This document shows positions 1 to 5,330 of a DNA stretch of 8,704 bases, in pieces. The notes below the pieces were generated by a model that did no database searches, was not told the DNA's origin, and worked only from the letters and a program-made list of their open reading frames with translations. The DNA lies in NCBI GenBank assembly GCA_002469305.1, contig DKEY01000099.1:9649-18352 (forward strand). The letters run 5' to 3'. The stretch comes from Sulfurospirillum sp. UBA6810. Its GTDB lineage: Bacteria > Campylobacterota > Campylobacteria > Campylobacterales > Sulfurospirillaceae. Each line of letters starts with the position of its first letter. The stretch's first letter is position 1. The position numbers and the translations under genes were made by a program.

Positions 1-221
1 ATGATATAAGGGATAAGAGCTGTATGACGTGCACGTTTGATTGCAAGTTCTACCATCTCTTGATGTCTCTTACAGTTGCCTGTTAAACGACGTGGCATAA
101 TTTTATAACGCTCAGAAAGCGCATGCTTTAAAACTCTTGTATCTTTATAATCTATATATTCTGTTTTAGCTTCACAATACTTGCAGTATTTGCGAGCATA
201 TTTTCTTCTTTCAGGTGCCAT
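1..221 (-). CDS. rpsR: 30S ribosomal protein S18, 3' end cut by window edge
   Basis: S18 sits on the platform of the small ribosomal subunit and pairs with S6. Seventy-three codons are visible from ATG at 221 (start MAPERRKYARKYCKYCEAKT). The core YKIMPRRLTGNCKRHQEM and the ending AIKRARHTALIPYI are typical of S18, and about a dozen C-terminal residues should lie outside the window. Cys13, Cys16, Cys50 and His53 form a CxxC...CxxH set, so this is the zinc-ligand ('C+') form; Campylobacter S18, as I remember it, has lost some of these residues. The gene begins 17 bases after the ssb stop with an AAAGGA ribosome site. It is the third gene of rpsF-ssb-rpsR and is expected to be transcribed from the rpsF promoter. 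Identification is secure. Confidence 0.97.
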   Translation of the reverse strand, partial: MAPERRKYARKYCKYCEAKTEYIDYKDTRVLKHALSERYKIMPRRLTGNCKRHQEMVELAIKRARHTALIPYI

Positions 222-238
222 TTAATTTCCTTTACTTA

Positions 239-700
239 CTAAAATGGTATTTCGTCTTCATCGATATCGATGTCTGGTATATCATTGCCAGTATATTTAT
301 TATCTGATGGTTGTTGATAGCTATTACCTTGATTACCTTGGTATGCATTGTTTGAATTTGGAGTATAAGCTCCTTCTTTCGTATCCAACATTTGTAAGTT
401 ATCAACCGTAACTGAGTGCTTACTTCTTTTTGCACCGTTTTGGTCAGTCCATTGGTCAAGCTTTAAACGACCTTCAACAAGAACTTTTTTACCACGATTC
501 AAATATTGATTTGCTATCTCAGCAGTTCTTCCAAAAAAAGTAATGTCTATAAAACAGACTTCTTCTTTAGCTTCACCTTGTTGATTTTTGAACTTTCTAT
601 TTGTTGCAATGCCAGTAGTACAAACTGCACTTCCACTAGGCAAGTAACGTAATTCACAATCTCTTGTTAAGTTACCAACCAAAATTACTTTATTAAACAT
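239..700 (-). CDS. ssb: Single-stranded DNA-binding protein
   Basis: SSB coats single-stranded DNA during replication, repair and recombination and recruits partner proteins through its C-terminal tip. The protein has 153 residues. Residues 1-105 are the OB fold, starting MFNKVILVGNLTRDCELRYL and including the conserved VEGRLKLDQWTDQNG stretch with Trp84. Residues 106-139 are a Gln/Asn/Gly-rich flexible linker. Residues 140-153 are an acidic tail ending DEDEIPF, the usual partner-binding tip. An AAGGAG ribosome site lies 6 bases before the ATG. The gene lies between rpsF (15 bases upstream) and rpsR (17 bases downstream), the usual arrangement that couples SSB supply to ribosomal protein synthesis. 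Nothing in it looks damaged. Confidence 0.98.
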   Translation of the reverse strand: MFNKVILVGNLTRDCELRYLPSGSAVCTTGIATNRKFKNQQGEAKEEVCFIDITFFGRTAEIANQYLNRGKKVLVEGRLKLDQWTDQNGAKRSKHSVTVDNLQMLDTKEGAYTPNSNNAYQGNQGNSYQQPSDNKYTGNDIPDIDIDEDEIPF

Positions 701-715
701 ACTTGGCTCCTTAAG

Positions 716-1105
716 TTATGCTTCAGTTGCCTCAGGCTCAGCAGCAGGTGCTGCAGCAGTCTCTTCTTTTTTACTAAATTTTTCAACAACTTTGTTCCAG
801 TGTCTTAACTCTTTTTGGTTTTCATATTTAACACTCATGAACTTAATGATATCTTCATTGATACGTATTAAACGCTCAACTTCTGTTATAGCAGCTGTTG
901 GTGCTACGAAGTAAAATACTCCATAATAGCCACGTTCAAATTTTTGAACCTTATAAGCAAGTTTTCTTGTTCCCATGTTTTGGAAAGCAGATATTTCTGC
1001 ACCATTTTTTTCTAAAATTTCTTTTAGAAAGTTAATTTTGCTCTGTACTTCTTCTTCAACAAGTGTTGGTTTAAGTACAAATAGCAACTCGTAATGTCGC
1101 GTCAT
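716..1105 (-). CDS. rpsF: 30S ribosomal protein S6
   Basis: S6 binds S18 and helps assemble the platform of the 30S subunit. The protein has 129 residues and starts MTRHYELLFVLKPTL. The central MGTRKLAYKVQKFERGYYG (residues 44-62) is the S6 signature region, and LIRINEDIIKFM follows at 79-90. Residues 112-129 form an Ala/Glu/Pro-rich tail ending EATEA. Such acidic tails are common in S6; in E. coli the tail is extended with glutamates by RimK, but no RimK is visible here. The gene has a strong AAAGGAG ribosome site 5 bases before ATG and leads the rpsF-ssb-rpsR operon. A promoter and a small leader hairpin lie upstream. Confidence 0.98.
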   Translation of the reverse strand: MTRHYELLFVLKPTLVEEEVQSKINFLKEILEKNGAEISAFQNMGTRKLAYKVQKFERGYYGVFYFVAPTAAITEVERLIRINEDIIKFMSVKYENQKELRHWNKVVEKFSKKEETAAAPAAEPEATEA

Positions 1106-1126
1106 TGTTTCTCCTTTTGGATTTAA

Positions 1127-1145
1127 CCCTACGTATAGAGTAAGG
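1127..1145 (-). promoter_or_regulatory. Small hairpin in the rpsF leader
   Basis: Read on the minus strand, CCTTAC and GTAGGG can pair (six pairs, one G-U) around a seven-base loop. The hairpin ends about 20 bases before the rpsF start, just ahead of the ribosome site. In many bacteria the S6:S18 complex represses this operon by binding a structured leader containing a CCG element. The position fits, but I do not see the CCG element clearly, so autoregulation is only a possibility. Confidence 0.3.
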
Positions 1146-1165
1146 ATATTTAAGAATAGGCGAGG

Positions 1166-1198
1166 ATTTTACTATAAAATTCTTTTAAGAAAGCTTAA
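1166..1198 (-). promoter_or_regulatory. Probable promoter of rpsF-ssb-rpsR
   Basis: On the minus strand a -35-like TTAAGC (1193-1198) is followed after 16 bases by TATAGT (1171-1176), which runs straight into TAAAAT (1166-1171). Either hexamer could be the -10 box. The expected transcript start near 1160-1164 gives a leader of about 55-60 bases before rpsF. Weak -35 boxes are normal for the vegetative sigma factor of Campylobacterota. Confidence 0.55.
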
Positions 1199-1229
1199 CC
1201 TTATGTTGCAATCTCCATTCCAAGAAAAA

Positions 1230-1251
1230 ATATAAAATTAATATAAAATTA
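1230..1251. repeat. Perfect tandem 11-bp repeat, two copies
   Basis: ATATAAAATTA occurs twice head to tail (1230-1240 and 1241-1251), ending one base before the -35 box at 1253. It could act as an A/T-rich upstream promoter element or simply be slippage in low-complexity DNA. Confidence 0.6.
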
Positions 1252-1252
1252 T

Positions 1253-1281
1253 TTGATTAAAATAAAAAAAGAGTATATAAT
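1253..1281 (+). promoter_or_regulatory. Promoter of the membrane protein gene
   Basis: TTGATT (1253-1258) and TATAAT (1276-1281) are separated by 17 bases, a near-consensus vegetative promoter. The -10 box ends only 19 bases before the GTG at 1301, so the leader is about 12 bases to GTG 1301 or 21 bases to ATG 1310. The short distance favours the ATG as start codon. The region just upstream is almost pure A/T and carries a tandem 11-base repeat. Confidence 0.6.
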
Positions 1282-1300
1282 TAAAAATCTAGTGGATTAG

Positions 1301-2047
1301 GTGTGTGAAATGTATGGAAAAGCAATAGCACTTTTTGATGTTGGTGGATTGATTTTAGGCGAAGACAACAGAAAGTATAAATACAAAAATATAAATATTA
1401 AAAATGAAAAAAGATTATACGAAGGCCAGAGTGTACAATTTGTCCCAAGAATTGATGAAGCTGTTGATATAATTGCTGCGAAAAAGAAAGTTACGATAAG
1501 TAAAAACTCAGATCAAAGTAAGAATCTGAAAAAGCATAAAATTTCTCCACCCGGCGCAAAAGTGGCGGGATTTGGAGTTTTTTTGCAGATGTTTTTGGTT
1601 ATTCCATTTTTTGGTTTTATCCTATATCTTATAGGTGTTATCATTCAGTTGCTCGGTATAAAAAAATTAGCAAGACATAAAGAGAGTTTGATAGTTCATG
1701 ATTATTTGATAAAAGGATTACTCTCAGGATTTATTGTTATTTTTATCGTTATATCTTGTTTGTTTTATCTTGGCACAGATATTTTCTCTATTGAAGCAAG
1801 TAATATGCCTATATATCTTTTGATACCATTTTCTATTTTATTTATTAATGCTATTTATGCAACAGTGATGGTTTATAAAGCTCTATCCATACTAGGAAAA
1901 AAATATAACTGTGATATGTTAAAAAGTACTGCTTGGCTTCATGCTATTTTTTTGATGCTTGTTCCTTTTGGGATAGGTTTGATTGTTTTTTATGTTTATG
2001 TCATAATCCTAAGCATAGCTCTTTTTAATTTGAAAATTGTAAGATGA
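1301..2047 (+). CDS. Membrane protein: cold-shock-like N-terminal domain plus DUF996-like membrane body
   Basis: I do not recognise a named gene. Up to 248 residues if GTG 1301 is used. ATG 1310, three codons later, gives MYGKAIALFD, has AGG 8 bases ahead, and better matches the domain start. Residues 5-60 resemble the small OB-fold/cold-shock-like domain found at the front of some bacterial membrane proteins: GKAIALFDVGGLILGEDNRK, then EGQSVQFVPRIDEAVDII. A basic linker follows (61-84). Residues 87-122 (GFGVFLQMFLVIPFFGFILY...LLGIKKLARH) resemble DUF996, with further hydrophobic segments near 138-158, 170-192 and 211-243, so roughly four or five membrane spans. There is no cleavable signal peptide. 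It is transcribed alone from its own promoter, divergent from rpsF. Function is unknown; the soluble domain should face the cytoplasm. Domain assignments come from pattern memory and are moderate in confidence. Confidence 0.75.
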   Translation: MCEMYGKAIALFDVGGLILGEDNRKYKYKNINIKNEKRLYEGQSVQFVPRIDEAVDIIAAKKKVTISKNSDQSKNLKKHKISPPGAKVAGFGVFLQMFLVIPFFGFILYLIGVIIQLLGIKKLARHKESLIVHDYLIKGLLSGFIVIFIVISCLFYLGTDIFSIEASNMPIYLLIPFSILFINAIYATVMVYKALSILGKKYNCDMLKSTAWLHAIFLMLVPFGIGLIVFYVYVIILSIALFNLKIVR

Positions 2048-2050
2048 TTC

Positions 2051-2155
2051 TTAAAAGATAAGATTACTTAGCTTTAACATCTCTTGTTCAAATTTATCCA
2101 TGTATCTGTTTATGACTTTCATTGTTTGGTTTGTTTTTAAGATTAAAACTTTCAT
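2051..2155 (-). CDS. Possible 34-residue small protein, divergent from the repressor
   Basis: ATG at 2155 opens 34 codons ending in TAA at 2051, with AAAAAGGA placed 6 bases before the ATG, a better ribosome site than several real genes here. The peptide begins MKVLILKTNQTMKVINRYMD and ends KLSNLIF. Its second half looks like a charged amphipathic helix, with no membrane span and no recognisable family. It is tail-to-tail with the membrane protein gene (3 bases apart) and head-to-head with the repressor gene, so it is placed like a small gene under control of that repressor. A second ATG at 2162 would give 22 unrelated codons, but it abuts the ribosome site with no spacing. It could also be chance or the remnant of a longer gene. 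Confidence 0.4.
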   Translation of the reverse strand: MKVLILKTNQTMKVINRYMDKFEQEMLKLSNLIF

Positions 2156-2179
2156 TTTGCATCCTTTTTATTTTTCATA

Positions 2180-2185
2180 ATTGTA
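2180..2185 (-). promoter_or_regulatory. Possible -10 box for the 34-residue ORF
   Basis: On the minus strand TACAAT sits 24 bases before the ATG at 2155. It overlaps the -35 element of the repressor promoter on the other strand, so the two promoters would exclude each other. No good -35 box is visible 17 bases upstream. Weak call. Confidence 0.25.
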
Positions 2186-2210
2186 TAAAAAATTCATTTT
2201 ATGCTATAAT
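2181..2210 (+). promoter_or_regulatory. Promoter of the CI/LexA-type repressor, extended -10
   Basis: TTGTAT (2181-2186) and TATAAT (2205-2210) are 18 bases apart, and the TG at 2202-2203 gives an extended -10 (TGCTATAAT). The transcript should start near 2217, inside the palindrome at 2213-2229, leaving a leader of about 26 bases. Confidence 0.65.
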
Positions 2211-2212
2211 AA

Positions 2213-2229
2213 TATTTCAAATTGAAATA
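2213..2229. promoter_or_regulatory. Candidate repressor operator: perfect 17-bp palindrome
   Basis: TATTTCAAATTGAAATA is perfectly symmetric around its central A (2221), with arms of eight bases. It lies 2 bases after the -10 box and covers the expected transcript start of the S24 repressor gene, the position at which a dimeric repressor would block its own synthesis. The binding protein is inferred from position only; the A/T content raises the chance of coincidence. Confidence 0.5.
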
Positions 2230-2242
2230 AAAAGGATTAAAT

Positions 2243-2902
2243 ATGCCAAATATACATGAAATTCTTGATAAAATTAAAGACATACTCTCTTCTGAACTTG
2301 GTGAGCGAAAAATTTTTGATAAGGATGTTGCAACTTCATTGGATATAAATCAAATTAGTTTAGCAACAATGAAAAGTAGAAATAAAATTCCTTATAAAGA
2401 GATACTAGAGTTTTGTGCAAAAAGGAAAATATCTATAAATTGGCTTATGTATGATCAAGTAGTCGAAAGCCTACAATCTGAAACAGAAAAATTTTCAAAA
2501 ATCAGTTATTTTAGAGATATCTATGCTAGTGCTGGTGGTGGTGCATTAAACTATGAGGATATAAGTGAGAGTATAGTCTTAGATAGGGAGATAGTAAATC
2601 ATCTTGGGGGAGAAATGGCAATAAAAAATATCCAAGCACTCAATGTTATAGGAGATTCGATGGAACCAACTCTCAATGATGGAGATATCGTTTTTTTAGA
2701 TAGAAGTAGTACAAATCCAAATAGGGCAGGGGTATATATAGTTTCAACTCCAGTTGGTCTGTTTATAAAAAGATTGCAACTACAATCCAATGGCATGGTT
2801 GCTTTGGTTTCTGACAATGAGAGTTACTCTGATGAACTAGTAAATGCAAATGATTTAGAGATTTTGGGAAAAGTTGTAGGGGCTTTATCAAATAATATAT
2901 AA
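2243..2902 (+). CDS. CI/LexA-type transcriptional repressor with S24 autopeptidase domain
   Basis: The protein has 219 residues. Residues 1-72 form a CI-type helix-turn-helix domain; the stretch ATMKSRNKIPYKEILEFCAK followed by KISINWLMYDQ matches phage CI repressors (Phage_CI_repr family). Residues 88-215 form an S24/LexA-like peptidase domain: the nucleophile Ser139 lies in VIGDSMEPTL, the general base Lys176 in GLFIKRLQL. They are 37 residues apart, as in E. coli LexA (Ser119, Lys156). A candidate self-cleavage bond is Ala97-Gly98 in YASAGGGAL. By family, RecA filaments would stimulate cleavage and relieve repression after DNA damage; this is not shown for this protein. AAGGA lies 7 bases before ATG. 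A palindromic operator candidate overlaps its promoter, implying autoregulation. It is a lone gene without phage neighbours. Campylobacter and Helicobacter lack canonical LexA, so orphan S24 regulators in this phylum are notable. Confidence 0.9.
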   Translation: MPNIHEILDKIKDILSSELGERKIFDKDVATSLDINQISLATMKSRNKIPYKEILEFCAKRKISINWLMYDQVVESLQSETEKFSKISYFRDIYASAGGGALNYEDISESIVLDREIVNHLGGEMAIKNIQALNVIGDSMEPTLNDGDIVFLDRSSTNPNRAGVYIVSTPVGLFIKRLQLQSNGMVALVSDNESYSDELVNANDLEILGKVVGALSNNI

Positions 2903-2929
2903 GAAAGTGCCTAAGGCACTTTTCTTATA
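2898..2929. terminator. Bidirectional terminator between repressor and cyclophilin genes
   Basis: The stem pairs TATAAG plus AAAGTGCC (2898-2911) with GGCACTTT, then CTTATA (2915-2929), around a TAA loop, with a single bulged T at 2923: 14 pairs in all. T-rich and A-rich flanks suit termination in both directions. The repressor stop (2900-2902) and the cyclophilin stop (2925-2927) both lie inside the stem. Confidence 0.85.
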
Positions 2930-3419
2930 AAGATTCTTTAATTTCGATGCTAACTATTTTGTCGTTTTGATTTATACTATCAAGTACTTTCATACTTTGT
3001 GCATCTTGTGGATCAATACCACCAAATACAGTATGTAAACCATCTAAATGTGGTAGTTTTTCATAGCATATAAAAAATTGACTTCCACCAGTATTTGGAC
3101 CAGCATGAGCCATAGATAAAACACCTTTTGCATGTTTTGATGTATTTGTTTTTGTTTCACACTTGATTTGCCAACCTGGACCACCAGTACCAGTACCGTA
3201 TGGGCAACCACCTTGTGCAACAAAGCCAGGGATTACTCTATGGAAAGTTAATCCATTGTAAAAACCATCATTTGCAAGTGTAGCAAAGTTTGCCACTGTA
3301 TTTGGTGCTTCATCAACAAATAACTTGATATTCATCACTCCATTTTCTGTTGTCAACACTGCATATTGAAATTTGCTTAGTTCTTCTGGGCTGTAGTTAT
3401 ATACTTTTAAATCACTCAT
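2925..3419 (-). CDS. ppiB: Cytoplasmic cyclophilin-type peptidyl-prolyl cis-trans isomerase
   Basis: The enzyme speeds cis-trans rotation of peptide bonds before proline during protein folding. The 164 residues include the cyclophilin signatures FHRVIPGFVAQGG (59-71, with catalytic Arg61, plus Phe66 and Gln69) and AGPNTGGSQFFICYE (106-120), and LPHLDGLHTVFGG at 122-134, where His129 corresponds to a conserved active-site His. His124 replaces the Trp that gives human cyclophilin A high cyclosporin affinity, as in many bacterial forms. There is no signal peptide, so it acts in the cytoplasm; E. coli PpiB is the same length. AAGGAG lies 6 bases before ATG. It has its own promoter, lies downstream of the hemerythrin gene on the same strand, and converges on the repressor gene. 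Confidence 0.95.
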   Translation of the reverse strand: MSDLKVYNYSPEELSKFQYAVLTTENGVMNIKLFVDEAPNTVANFATLANDGFYNGLTFHRVIPGFVAQGGCPYGTGTGGPGWQIKCETKTNTSKHAKGVLSMAHAGPNTGGSQFFICYEKLPHLDGLHTVFGGIDPQDAQSMKVLDSINQNDKIVSIEIKESL

Positions 3420-3448
3420 TTTATCTCCTTAATGTATTAAAAGGAGGG

Positions 3449-3457
3449 ATTTTAACA
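3449..3457 (-). promoter_or_regulatory. Promoter of the cyclophilin gene, extended -10
   Basis: On the minus strand TGTTAAAAT forms an extended -10 box followed by CC, about 30 bases before the cyclophilin ATG. No clear -35 box is seen, as is common in this phylum. Since no terminator is visible after the hemerythrin gene, read-through from that operon may add to expression. Confidence 0.5.
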
Positions 3458-3485
3458 TATAAAAGCTTTTGTACTTGTTATTTTT

Positions 3486-4334
3486 TTATTCTACTTCTCG
3501 AAGTTCTTTTGCCTCTTTTAAATCCTCTAAAAAGATAAGCCATCTTGTAATTTTTGTATCTTCAGCAACAATATGTTGCACAAGTCCTACTTCTATAAAA
3601 GTGAGTAGTTGTGATTCTAAAGTTTCTATATCCATTTGAGAACTTTGCTTCATAAAAGTGTTCAATCCTTCAAGGATACTTTTATGAATTTTTTTATGCT
3701 CTTCTTGATAATTATAATTGATTGATTTCATATACATCTCTTCATCCAAGAAATGTTTTTCCATGTATTCATAGAGTTTGTAAATAGTAGCTTTGATTTT
3801 ATCCTTTTTTTCACAATCAGGACCTTTTTTAAAGGCTTCATTTGCAATATTAAAAAGCTCTTGATGTTCAGAGTCTATAAGAGCATTACCTATTTTGTAT
3901 TCACTTTTCCATGTAACACAGTTTGCCTCAATATTGTGAGATTTTACCCATTGCGCTACTCTTTTATCTTCATAAACTATATGGTTTATGAACCAATATT
4001 CGACAAAATGTGCTAATTCTTTTTCTATTTCTATGATTTTTTTAGAGTTCATTGTTTTTAAAAACTTATTCATCGAAATGATGATATCACTATGAAGCTT
4101 TTGGTGTTCAGAAAGTTTAGGGTATTTGACTTTTTTCATAAAACACTCTTCATTATGAAAATGAACTTTTGTGTACTCGATAAGTTCTAAAACAATACTT
4201 TTGATTTTTTGCGGTTTTTGGTTAGTATCGACAGCTTGAAACGCTTTTGCAGCTATATTGAATAACTTTTTATGCTCTCTGTCTATATTTGTTTCACCTA
4301 CTAAGTAGCTTTCTTTCCAACTTAAATCTTGCAT
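3486..4334 (-). CDS. Two-domain bacteriohemerythrin
   Basis: Hemerythrins bind oxygen reversibly at a non-haem di-iron site held in a four-helix bundle. This 282-residue protein holds two full copies. Domain 1 (about 3-135) has His21, His58, Glu62, His77, His81, His118 and Asp123. Domain 2 (about 139-270) has His157, His194, Glu198, His213, His217, His254 and Asp259. All seven iron ligands are present in each, with identical spacings (37, 4, 15, 4, 37, 5), and each starts with a conserved Trp (LSWKESYLVG, VTWKSEYKIG). No signal peptide or signalling domain is attached, so it is probably a soluble cytoplasmic oxygen carrier, store or scavenger, useful to a microaerophile. It begins 9 bases after the holA stop with only a weak ribosome site, suggesting coupling to holA translation. 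Single-domain proteins (about 130 residues) are the commoner form. Confidence 0.93.
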   Translation of the reverse strand: MQDLSWKESYLVGETNIDREHKKLFNIAAKAFQAVDTNQKPQKIKSIVLELIEYTKVHFHNEECFMKKVKYPKLSEHQKLHSDIIISMNKFLKTMNSKKIIEIEKELAHFVEYWFINHIVYEDKRVAQWVKSHNIEANCVTWKSEYKIGNALIDSEHQELFNIANEAFKKGPDCEKKDKIKATIYKLYEYMEKHFLDEEMYMKSINYNYQEEHKKIHKSILEGLNTFMKQSSQMDIETLESQLLTFIEVGLVQHIVAEDTKITRWLIFLEDLKEAKELREVE

Positions 4335-4343
4335 GAATAATCT

Positions 4344-5330
4344 TTATAAAATTTTTTGTATTTTGATAAGAGTAGATAAAAGATAAGCATTTTTATCTAA
4401 ATCTTTTAGTTTTTTCAACTTCAATTCGGCATTGAGTAAAAGTTCAAGCATCTCTTTAAATGTTTTCAAATCAATTTTGATACTCTCATCTGCTTTTTGC
4501 TTGGCAAGTTGTGGCGGTAGTGGATACCCTAAAATGGCTCTTGCATCAAAATTTCCATGAATTTTTATGTACATATGAAATAGTAAAAGATTGGATAGAT
4601 AGTTTTGTATGCCATTTATAACTCTTATCTCATCACTTATACCACTCTCACATAGATTGAGAAAGGAGACTTTTATGTCCTCTTTTTTGAGTAGTTTTGA
4701 GATAAATTCATCAAGCCCAACAGTTCCTAGTCCATAAACGAGTCTATCTATATCACTAGCAAGAACTTCTCTGTTTAAAAGTGATAATTTTTCAAACTCA
4801 TTTACGCATAAAGAAAGGTCTTCAGAGTGTAGCAGATACAAGTGTTGCAAAGCATATCCTTGTATGTTAAGTCCGATTTCTTTTGCCTTTGTATTAAGCA
4901 AAGTTAGAGCTTCACCCATGTTTGGTTTAAAAAAACGGACAAAATCTCCACCGTTATTTTTAGAAAAAGAAGACGATATTTTTTTTGCTTTTGTTCCATC
5001 ACCAAAGTATTGGTATATGAAAAAGCTTTCACTACTTTTATGTGCGAGTGCGATTAAAGTATCTAACTCTTTTGAAGGGATTACTTTATCTGTTTTTATT
5101 ATAAGAATATTATTGCCACCAAAAAGTGAAGATTGCGAAAGATGGTTTTTTGCAGTTGTAAAATTATAATCATCATAGTGCAAAAGAAGTTTTTCATCCT
5201 CACTCGCATTCCAAGACTCTAAAGTTTTTTGTGCAAAGTAATTATTTTGAAAATCACATTCACCATAAAAAAACAAAGAAGAGGGAGTTTTCTTTACATG
5301 TAAAAGTTGTTCAAAGTCTTTTTTGTACAT
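4344..5330 (-). CDS. holA: DNA polymerase III delta subunit
   Basis: Delta opens the sliding clamp ring within the clamp loader at the replication fork. The 328-residue length is normal for HolA. The N-terminal region has the expected pattern: SSLFFYGECDFQNNYFAQKT (residues 17-36) near the start, then LSQSSLFGGNNILIIKTDK (64-82), a conserved HolA element. Residues 138-210 form the middle helical domain (LLHSEDLSLCVNEFEKLSLL, 167-186), and 220-328 the C-terminal collar helices ending LSTLIKIQKIL. Delta lacks a P-loop ATPase site, as expected. The ATG directly follows the rnr stop (TAG then ATG, no gap), so the two are probably translationally coupled; AAAAGG lies 10 bases upstream inside rnr. 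The protein family diverges strongly in sequence, but the length, pattern and neighbour rnr agree. Confidence 0.88.
   Translation of the reverse strand: MYKKDFEQLLHVKKTPSSLFFYGECDFQNNYFAQKTLESWNASEDEKLLLHYDDYNFTTAKNHLSQSSLFGGNNILIIKTDKVIPSKELDTLIALAHKSSESFFIYQYFGDGTKAKKISSSFSKNNGGDFVRFFKPNMGEALTLLNTKAKEIGLNIQGYALQHLYLLHSEDLSLCVNEFEKLSLLNREVLASDIDRLVYGLGTVGLDEFISKLLKKEDIKVSFLNLCESGISDEIRVINGIQNYLSNLLLFHMYIKIHGNFDARAILGYPLPPQLAKQKADESIKIDLKTFKEMLELLLNAELKLKKLKDLDKNAYLLSTLIKIQKIL

Noticed and set aside
2049..2063. TCTTA/TAAGA hairpin after the membrane protein gene as a terminator
   Set aside because: Only five A/T-rich pairs and no T run; too weak to call.
2141..2162. Alternative 22-codon ORF from ATG 2162
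   Set aside because: The AAAAAGG ribosome site directly touches this ATG with no spacing, so the ATG at 2155 is the better start.
2599..2817. 72-codon minus-strand reading frame inside the repressor gene
   Set aside because: It lies opposite a conserved S24 peptidase domain, has no ribosome site, and shows no recognisable domain; it is a shadow of the real gene.
2048..2902. Prophage or genomic island
   Set aside because: Apart from the CI-like repressor there is no integrase, phage structural gene, tRNA target site or flanking direct repeat.
3461..3470. AAAAGCTTTT palindrome after the hemerythrin gene as terminator or operator
   Set aside because: No loop, short arms, and it lies in the spacer upstream of the cyclophilin -10 box; A/T-rich coincidence is likely.
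3753..4016. 87-codon plus-strand frame rich in Phe and Ile
   Set aside because: It is antisense to the hemerythrin gene, whose Lys, Glu and Asn codons read as hydrophobic residues on the opposite strand; no ribosome site.
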